A DNA stretch of 64,000 nt, from assembly GCF_030063475.1 (NCBI RefSeq), contig NZ_JASIRT010000007.1, positions 124,001 through 188,000 of the forward strand, read 5' to 3'. The notes under the pieces are model-generated. The model saw only the letters and a program-made list of their open reading frames with translations, searched no databases and was not told the DNA's origin. The translations under genes were made by a program, and so were the position numbers. Origin of the DNA: Roseomonas sp. E05. GTDB lineage: Bacteria; Pseudomonadota; Alphaproteobacteria; Acetobacterales; Acetobacteraceae. This document shows positions 57,578-64,000 of this stretch, piece by piece. How positions within the stretch are numbered: the stretch's first letter is position 1; each line of letters opens with the position of its first letter.

Positions 57578-60319
57578 TCAATTCCCCAGCCTTTCAAGGA
57601 TGGCCGGCACATGGACCTGATCGCCCTTGTAGTTGCCGGTCAGCGCGTACATCACGAGGTTCACGCCGAAGCGGTAGGCGAGCGTGCGCTGCCGCGCCCC
57701 GCCGGGAATGACGGCATAGGGGTTGCTCCCCCGCCTATCCACCGCCCAGGCGCCCGCCCAGTCATGCCCGCCGATAATCACCGGGCTGACACTGTCATTC
57801 GCCCGGTCCTCCTCGCGCGAGACCCAGACCTGCCCACCGGCGAAGCGGCCGGGCAGTTCGGGCGGCAACAGGTAGAAGGCGCGGGTCAGCACATGCTCGG
57901 GCGAGACCGGCGCCAGCGGCGGGATGGCGAGGCCGCGCGTCAGCCGCTGCAGCGCCTCCGGCGCGCCGGGCGCGAAGCCCTCGCCCGAGCCCTCGTCGCG
58001 CGTGTCGAACAGGATGATGCCGCCGTGGCGCATGTAGTCGTTGAGGGCGGTGCGGGCATCGGGGTCGAGGTCCGGGCTCGACGCGGTGACGGCCCAGTAG
58101 AGCAACGGCAGCAGGGAAAGGTCGTCCTGTCCCGGCCGCACCAGCACCGGCTCGCCCAGGGCGGCGGCGGTGCGGCGATTGACGTAGTCCGAGAGGCCGG
58201 CCAGCCCCTGCCGCACCGCCTCGTCCACCACCGGATCGCCGCTCGGCACGTAGCCGATGCGGGTGATCAGGGCCATCGCCTCCGGTGAGGACGCATCGGC
58301 TGGCTGGGCCCGCGCCGCCGGAGCAGTGAGCAGCAGCAGCGGCAGCAGCACCGCGGCCAGCCGCGCCGGCCGCCCCACCAGGCCGCGCTGCACCAGGGAG
58401 AGCAACAGATCCGTCGCGAGCAGCAGCAGGGCCGCGCCGAGCAGCCAAGGGCCGAGGTCGCGCTCGCCGGGCACGCCGCCGATCGCCTGGAGGGCGGTGC
58501 CGGCAGGCGGCGCGGCGATCGGGCGGGGCGCCGGCAGGCTGGCCGAGAGGTTCAGCGCACGCCGCTCGCCGCCCTCCCCAGGCACGCCGTACCAGCCCGG
58601 CGGATGGCGGGGGCCGGGGCGGGTCTCGGCGATGCGGTTGGCCGGAATGGCCCCGACGCCGCCCGGCGCCGGGCCGAGCCGGCCGAAGCCATCCATGGTC
58701 TCCAGCGGCGCCAGCGGCGCCTCGCCCTCCGCCCCGGCGACGCCGGAGGACAGCGCCACCACACGGCGCAGCATGTCGATGAACAGGCCGGAAAGCGGCA
58801 GGTTGGACCACTCCGTGTTGGCGGTGACATGGAACAGCACGATCCGCCCGGCGCCGCGCGGCTCGGCGGTCACCAGCGGCGTGCCGTCGGCCAGCCGCGC
58901 CCAGCTGCGCTCGGAAAGCTGTGGCCCAGGCTCGGCCAGGACCTGGGTGGAAACCGCAACCTCCTCCGACGGAGCCAGGCCGGCGAAGGGCGAGCCGTCG
59001 GCAAAGGGGGCGAGGTGCTGCGGCTGCTCCCAGGAGAGCGCGCCGCCCAGCCGCCGCTCGCCGCCACGCAGCCGCACCGGCAGCAGCGGGTCCGGGTTCT
59101 CCGCCAGGCGGGGGCCGGCGAAGCGGATCAGGGTGCCGCCCGCCTCCACCCAGCGGGTCAGCGCCTCACGCTCCCGCCCCTCGGCCACCGGGCGGTCGGC
59201 CAGGATCAGCACGGCGAGCTGCCGCCCCAGAAGCTGCTCGACATTGCCACGGCGCAGCTCGGCATAGGGCGCAAGGGCGCGATCGAGATAGTAGAGCGGG
59301 CCGAGCAGCGGGGTGTCCGCCCCCTGCTCGGCGGGGCCGATCAGCCCGACCGGGCGGCGGCGGAAGCGCTCGTCCAGCAGCACGGCGGCGCCGGCGGTTT
59401 CCGCGTCCTCGATCTCCAGGCGGATGATCTGGTTGCGGATCTCCAGCGGCAGGTCGAGCGAGGCCTCGCCGGATGTGGCGCCGGCCGGCAGCGGGATGGT
59501 GGCCCGGGCCAGGGCGCGGCCGTCGCCGGTGCGGGCCAGCACGGCGGCCTCGCCATCGGCGGCAGCGGGGGTCTGGCGCAGCGCCACCTGCAGCCGGTCC
59601 GCCTCCGCCTTGGGCGGCAGCAGCAGGCGGGCGGACCGTCCCTCCGCGCGGGCGAGGGTGAGCGGCCCGGCGGCGGCCAGCGCCTGCGCCAGCGGCGAGA
59701 AACCATCGCCCTCCGCCTGATGCTCGACACCGTCAGTCAGGTAGAGGCTGCTGAAGCCGTCGGAATGCGCCTGCTCCCAGGCGGTGAGCGCGGCGAGCGC
59801 GGCGGCGCGGTCGGGCGCCCAGGGCTTGGGGCGCAGCGCGGCAAGGCGGGCACGCAGTTCCTCGGCCGGCATCAGCGCCGTGGCGCGCGGCGGCTCGCCA
59901 TTCTCGGGCGGCGCGGTGGTCAGCAGGGCGGCGCTGCGGCCCTCGCGCGCGGCGGCCTCCAGCGCGGCCTGGGCGGCGGCGGCGCGCGCCGGCCAGTCGG
60001 CGGCGCTCGGCCAGCCATCGTCCACGACCAGCAGCAGCGGCCCGTCGCCGCCCGCCGAGGCGCCGGGCGCCCAGACCGGCCGCGCCAGCCCGAGGATGAT
60101 CAAGGCGGCCGCAGCGAGGCGCAGCAGCAGCAGCCACCAGGGCGTGCGGGCGGGAGTCTCCTCGGGGGCCGGCAGGTCGCGCAGCAGGCGCAGCGCCGGG
60201 AAGGCCTGCCGCCGCGGCGCCGGCGGGGTGACGCGCAGCAGCCACCAGATCAGGGGCAATGCCGGCAAGGCCAGCAGCAGCCAGGGGGCGACGAAGCCGA
60301 TCGGGCCCAGGCTCATCAT
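57578..60319 (-). CDS. BatA-type N-terminal / DUF4159 membrane protein
   Basis: A 913-residue membrane protein. The BatA-like N-terminus has a transmembrane helix in PWLLLALPALPLIWWLLR and a second at about 60-80. A periplasmic or cytoplasmic middle part follows, with a further helix near 640, then the DUF4159 domain from about 690 (RIGYVPSGDPVVDEAVRQ ... DYMRHGGIILFDTRDEGSG ... FYLLPPELPGRF). The family occurs with MoxR and DUF58 proteins. It starts 21 bp after the DUF58 gene. The complex is thought to help folding or activation of metalloenzymes or stress resistance; the precise role is unproven. Confidence 0.88.
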   Translation of the reverse strand: MMSLGPIGFVAPWLLLALPALPLIWWLLRVTPPAPRRQAFPALRLLRDLPAPEETPARTPWWLLLLRLAAAALIILGLARPVWAPGASAGGDGPLLLVVDDGWPSAADWPARAAAAQAALEAAAREGRSAALLTTAPPENGEPPRATALMPAEELRARLAALRPKPWAPDRAAALAALTAWEQAHSDGFSSLYLTDGVEHQAEGDGFSPLAQALAAAGPLTLARAEGRSARLLLPPKAEADRLQVALRQTPAAADGEAAVLARTGDGRALARATIPLPAGATSGEASLDLPLEIRNQIIRLEIEDAETAGAAVLLDERFRRRPVGLIGPAEQGADTPLLGPLYYLDRALAPYAELRRGNVEQLLGRQLAVLILADRPVAEGREREALTRWVEAGGTLIRFAGPRLAENPDPLLPVRLRGGERRLGGALSWEQPQHLAPFADGSPFAGLAPSEEVAVSTQVLAEPGPQLSERSWARLADGTPLVTAEPRGAGRIVLFHVTANTEWSNLPLSGLFIDMLRRVVALSSGVAGAEGEAPLAPLETMDGFGRLGPAPGGVGAIPANRIAETRPGPRHPPGWYGVPGEGGERRALNLSASLPAPRPIAAPPAGTALQAIGGVPGERDLGPWLLGAALLLLATDLLLSLVQRGLVGRPARLAAVLLPLLLLTAPAARAQPADASSPEAMALITRIGYVPSGDPVVDEAVRQGLAGLSDYVNRRTAAALGEPVLVRPGQDDLSLLPLLYWAVTASSPDLDPDARTALNDYMRHGGIILFDTRDEGSGEGFAPGAPEALQRLTRGLAIPPLAPVSPEHVLTRAFYLLPPELPGRFAGGQVWVSREEDRANDSVSPVIIGGHDWAGAWAVDRRGSNPYAVIPGGARQRTLAYRFGVNLVMYALTGNYKGDQVHVPAILERLGN

Positions 60320-60340
60320 GGTGCCATGGCGTCCTTCTGC

Positions 60341-61208
60341 TCAGCCAGGGGCCAGCGCCTGCCAGAGCGCCAGCAGCGCCGCTTCCGGCGGCGCGTCGGT
60401 CCGATGGGTGGCGAAGGACCAGCCGACGGCGCCGGCAATGGCGGAAAGCCCCGCCCGATGCGCCGCCAGCCGCTCCGCGTACAAGGCCCTTACCCCTTCA
60501 ACGCGAGGCAGCAGGAGCGGTTGTTCCGCCTGCAGCAGGCCCTCGAAGCGCACCCGTCCGTTATAGGGCAGGGTTTCCTCCGCCGGGTCCAGCACCTGCA
60601 GGAGGTGACCGCGCACGCCCTGCGCGGCCAGCGCCGCAACCCTTGCCTGGATTTCCGGGAGCGGCGCCAGGAAGTCGCTGAACAGCACGGCGCGGGCGTG
60701 GCGCGGCAGGCTTTCATCGGCGGGGGGCGCATCGTGCCGGGCCAGCGCCTCCGCCGTGGCGGCCAGCGCCCCGCGCCCGGCGAAGGCGCGGCGCGCGCCG
60801 CCCAGCAGCCGCACCCGCTCGCCGCCGCGCAGCAGCAGCGAGGCCAGCCCCAGCAGCAGCAGCTCCACCCGCTCGCGCTTCTCCGGCCGGTCCGGGCCGC
60901 CGCGCCAGCGCATGGTCGGTCCGGCCTCGCGCCACAGCGCCACCGTCTGCGCCGCCTCCCACTCCGTCTCGCGCACGAAGAGGCGGTCGGACTTGGCGCT
61001 CTGCCGCCAGTCGATGCGGCCGACCGCGTCTCCCGCGAGATAGGGGCGGAACTGCCAGAAGGCGTCGCCCTGGCCGGCGCGGCGGCGGCCGTGCACGCCC
61101 TGCATCACCGTGGCGGCGACGCGCTCGGCGGCGACCACCAGCGGCGGCAGCCGTCCGCCCAGCGCCTCGGCGCGCAGGGCAGCGGCGGCGGGCGGCGGCG
61201 CGGCGGCC

Positions 61209-61216
<8 letters not shown>
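60341..61216 (-). CDS. DUF58 domain protein
   Basis: A 291-residue cytoplasmic protein of the DUF58 family. The family core is FRPYLAGDAVGRIDWRQSAKSDRLFVRETEWE at about 52-83, a R-x-Y-x-x-GD-x-x-x-x-IDW pattern. DUF58 proteins are partners of MoxR AAA+ ATPases and share a VWA-like fold in the second half (VLFSDFLAPLPEIQARVAAL). It overlaps the MoxR gene by eight bases and precedes the BatA/DUF4159 gene. No metal-ion site can be assigned with confidence. Confidence 0.9.
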
Positions 61217-62213
<997 letters not shown>

Positions 62214-62339
62214 ACCAGTGCGCCTCCTTATATACGTCCCGGATATTGGAAGCCGGCCCATCCTGGCCAGCCTGCCGGTTTCGTGATGTGCCAGCTTCTG
62301 GCCCACATGGAACGCGATGCAGCCGAAGGGGGAAGCCTA

Positions 62340-62963
62340 ATGCCCGTCGGGCGCATGGACGAAGCATTGAAACAATCCGGCACAGCGTGCGGACGGACCG
62401 CCACGCAACCGCCCCTCCGAAAGGCCAGCGGCCCGGGCGGACGACCTAAGCATGATTGCGGTGCGCTGGACATGCGCATCGCCAAGGACGGCACCTGGCA
62501 TTACCGGGGCAGTCCGATCGGGCGGAAGGAGATGGTCTGCCTCTTCGCCTCCGTGCTGCGGCGCGAGCCGGACGGCAGCTACTGGCTGGAGACCCCCGTC
62601 GAGCGCGGCCGCATCACCGTCGAGGATGCGCCCTTCGTTGCCGTGGAAGTGTTCTGGCGCCGCTGCGACGGCCGCCAGTGCCTGACCTTCCGCACCAATC
62701 TGGACGAGATGGTCACCGCCGACGCCGATCACCCGATTCGCATCACCATCGACCCCCGTTCACGCGAGCCACGCCCCTATCTGATGGTGCGCCCTGGCCT
62801 GGAGGCTCGCATCAACCGCGCCGTGTTCTACGAGCTGGTGGCCTTGGCCGAGCCGGAGACGGTGCAGGGCCGCGAGGTGCTCGGCGTCTGGAGCGAGGGC
62901 GTGTTCTTCCCGATCGACGAGATGCCGGTCGAGACACACACCACCGACGCCGCCGCCGAGTGA
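62340..62963 (+). CDS. DUF1285 family protein
   Basis: A 207-residue protein. From about residue 45 it carries the DUF1285 domain: MRIAKDGTWHYRGSPIGRKEMVCLFASVLRREPDGSYWLETPVERGRI (45-92), then VEDAPFVAVEV and RINRAVFYELVALAE. The role is unknown; structures of homologues show a compact fold of beta strands with no clear active site. The start at 62340 has GGGGGAAG before it; an ATG at 62355 is also possible. It is divergent from the MoxR gene and its stop overlaps the GTG of the Nudix gene, so the two are co-expressed. Confidence 0.88.
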   Translation: MPVGRMDEALKQSGTACGRTATQPPLRKASGPGGRPKHDCGALDMRIAKDGTWHYRGSPIGRKEMVCLFASVLRREPDGSYWLETPVERGRITVEDAPFVAVEVFWRRCDGRQCLTFRTNLDEMVTADADHPIRITIDPRSREPRPYLMVRPGLEARINRAVFYELVALAEPETVQGREVLGVWSEGVFFPIDEMPVETHTTDAAAE

Positions 62964-63577
62964 TCTCCCTTCCCGCTCCGCTCGCTCCGGCGCTGGATGC
63001 CTCCGCGGTCCGGCAACGCCTGACGGAGCCCGGCCGTCTCTGGCCGGAGGTGCCGCAATCCGGCGCCTCCGAGGGCATCGCCTCGGCGGTGCTGGTGCCG
63101 GTGGTGCTGCATCCCTCTCCCACCCTGCTGCTGACGCTGCGCGCCTCGGGGCTGTCCAGCCATGCCGGGCAGGTCGCCTTTCCCGGCGGCCGCATCGAAC
63201 CAGGCGAGAGCGCGGAACAGGCGGCACTGCGCGAGGCGGCGGAGGAAATTGGCCTGGACCCCCGCATGCCGGAGGTCCTGGGCCGCCTGCCCGGCCATGT
63301 TACCGGCACGGGCTTCCACATCACGCCGATCCTGGCCCTGGTGGAGCCGCCGCTGAACCTGGTGCCGGCGCCGGACGAGGTGGAACTGGCCTTCGAGTAC
63401 GAGCTGGCGCCGCTGCTCGATCCCGCCCTGCCGGAAACCCGCACCGCGATCTGGCGCGGCGAGCGGCGCAGCTTCTACGTCTGGCCGCATGCCCGGCACT
63501 ATGTCTGGGGCGCCACCGCCGCCATCATGCACGGGCTGGCGGCCCTGCTGCGGGACGGAACAAGATCGGGGGAATGA
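62960..63577 (+). CDS. Nudix CoA pyrophosphatase (NudL/YeaB-like)
   Basis: A 205-residue Nudix hydrolase. The Nudix box is GGRIEPGESAEQAALREAAE followed by EIGL, with the REAAEE catalytic helix. The preceding segment LSSHAGQVAFPGGRIEPGE and the LGRLPGHVTGTGFHITPILALVE part are characteristic of CoA pyrophosphatases, which cleave CoA and acyl-CoA to phosphopantetheine and 3',5'-ADP. The start is GTG at 62960, overlapping the DUF1285 stop by four bases; no ATG fits. Its last three codons and stop (SGE-stop) lie inside the dispersed repeat copy E. CoA turnover fits with the acyl-CoA genes but is general. Confidence 0.93.
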   Translation: MISLPAPLAPALDASAVRQRLTEPGRLWPEVPQSGASEGIASAVLVPVVLHPSPTLLLTLRASGLSSHAGQVAFPGGRIEPGESAEQAALREAAEEIGLDPRMPEVLGRLPGHVTGTGFHITPILALVEPPLNLVPAPDEVELAFEYELAPLLDPALPETRTAIWRGERRSFYVWPHARHYVWGATAAIMHGLAALLRDGTRSGE

Positions 63578-63686
63578 ATTCCCCCGAACCCTCTTCTTCT
63601 TTCTTCGAGTTTCCTGCGCGAGCGGCCCGCGCCACGCCAAACTGACAAAAAGAAGATGGGGGTCCGGGGGAATTCCTTCCCCCGGA
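63566..63686. repeat. Dispersed hairpin repeat, copy E (complete, two inverted arms)
   Basis: Lies between convergent Nudix and LysR genes. The left arm TCGGGGGAA-TGAA-TTCCCCCGA (63566-63587) differs from the others by a T that makes TGA, the Nudix stop. The right arm is at 63663-63686 (TCCGGGGGAATTCCTTCCCC with GGA end). Minus-strand reading of the right arm is followed by CCCCATCTTCTTTTTGTC. The middle AGTTTCC ... AAACTGACAA matches copy B. Confidence 0.9.
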
Positions 63687-63692
63687 CTTTCT

Positions 63693-64000
63693 TTATGCCT
63701 CCTCCGCCAGCGCCCCCTGCATCCACGCCAGGAAGGCCGCCGCCGCCACGGAGCCGGCGCGCCCGCTGAGCGGAATGGCGGCAAGCCCCTCCTCGAAGGC
63801 AGCGAAACCGCAGGGCGCGACCAGCCGGCCCTGCAGAAGTTCCTCCCGCGCCATCCGCCGCTCCACCAGCGCCACGCCCAGGCCACTGCGCGCCGCCTCC
63901 AGGCAAAGATGGGTGTGCGGGAAGCGCAGCTCCGTCTGCCAGGCGAGGGCAAGGCCCGTCCGCGCCTGCCAGAGATCCCAGGCCCGGCCGGTGTGCTCGT
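63693..64000 (-). CDS. LysR family regulator, C-terminal part
   Basis: The 3' part (102 codons) of a LysR-type regulator; the N-terminal helix-turn-helix lies outside the window. The visible effector-domain end EHTGRAWDLWQARTGL, HLCLEAARSGLGVALVERRMAREELLQGRLVAPCGF fits the GcvA/AmpR subgroup, where LCLEAARSGLGVALV is a conserved strand-helix. It is convergent with the Nudix gene, separated by repeat copy E. Its target genes are probably to its right, outside the window. Confidence 0.85.
   Translation of the reverse strand, partial: EHTGRAWDLWQARTGLALAWQTELRFPHTHLCLEAARSGLGVALVERRMAREELLQGRLVAPCGFAAFEEGLAAIPLSGRAGSVAAAAFLAWMQGALAEEA

Overview
The window is a GC-rich (about 70 percent) chromosomal segment with mostly ordinary, dense bacterial gene layout. 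Gene families and order (class I PHA synthase next to a MaoC-phosphotransacetylase fusion and acetate kinase, ETF-ubiquinone oxidoreductase, DUF3618 stress membrane proteins, possible GGAAC-type stress promoters) suggest an alphaproteobacterium, most likely Acetobacteraceae of the Roseomonas type. This placement is an inference from gene content; there is no rRNA here. I see no CRISPR array, prophage or complete insertion sequence.

Layout. 1-3591: end of phaC, then a MaoC-Pta fusion and ackA. 3694-12282: a FAD amine/amino acid oxidoreductase and a GntR/FCD regulator, divergent from a peptide-type ABC importer (substrate-binding protein, two permeases, two ATPases) ending in an FMN-dependent LLM monooxygenase. 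This looks like uptake and oxidative opening of an unidentified nitrogen or sulfur compound. 12419-19080: a complete cytochrome bd operon, arsR-cydD-cydC-cydA-cydB-cydX, whose first gene resembles SqrR/BigR persulfide sensors. 19198-25004: a proton antiporter, three stress-type membrane proteins, an MBL-fold hydrolase and a DUF892 ferritin-like protein. Three of these transcription units are preceded by GGAAC-N16-NGTT, close to the alphaproteobacterial EcfG general-stress promoter.

25108-38366: an IclR-controlled acyl-CoA catabolic locus. A ten-gene operon encodes an ADP-forming-type acyl-CoA synthetase, a two-hotdog MaoC hydratase, two adjacent acyl-CoA dehydrogenases, a thiolase-like protein, a DUF35 protein, an MFE-2-like 3-hydroxyacyl-CoA dehydrogenase, an MmgE/PrpD protein, a third acyl-CoA dehydrogenase and a CaiB-type CoA-transferase. 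Its set recalls modules that shorten branched or steroid side chains by (R)-type beta-oxidation and possibly retro-aldol cleavage. An enoyl-CoA hydratase lies divergent from the iclR gene.

38675-52309: an SDR enzyme, tRNA-Gln, ispE, a TPR lipoprotein, ETF-QO (which would carry electrons from the dehydrogenases to quinone), a cysteine-free family-4-like uracil-DNA glycosylase, a lytic transglycosylase, a three-gene phosphorelay ending in a diguanylate cyclase, and moaB. 52314-62213: AsmA, an ankyrin protein with an apparent frameshift, a small lipoprotein, and a MoxR/DUF58/BatA-DUF4159 cluster. The window ends with DUF1285, a Nudix CoA pyrophosphatase and the 3' part of a LysR regulator.

A dispersed hairpin repeat occurs five times, always just after gene ends and four times between convergent genes. 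It probably acts as a bidirectional terminator, and in one copy it supplies the stop codon of the upstream gene.
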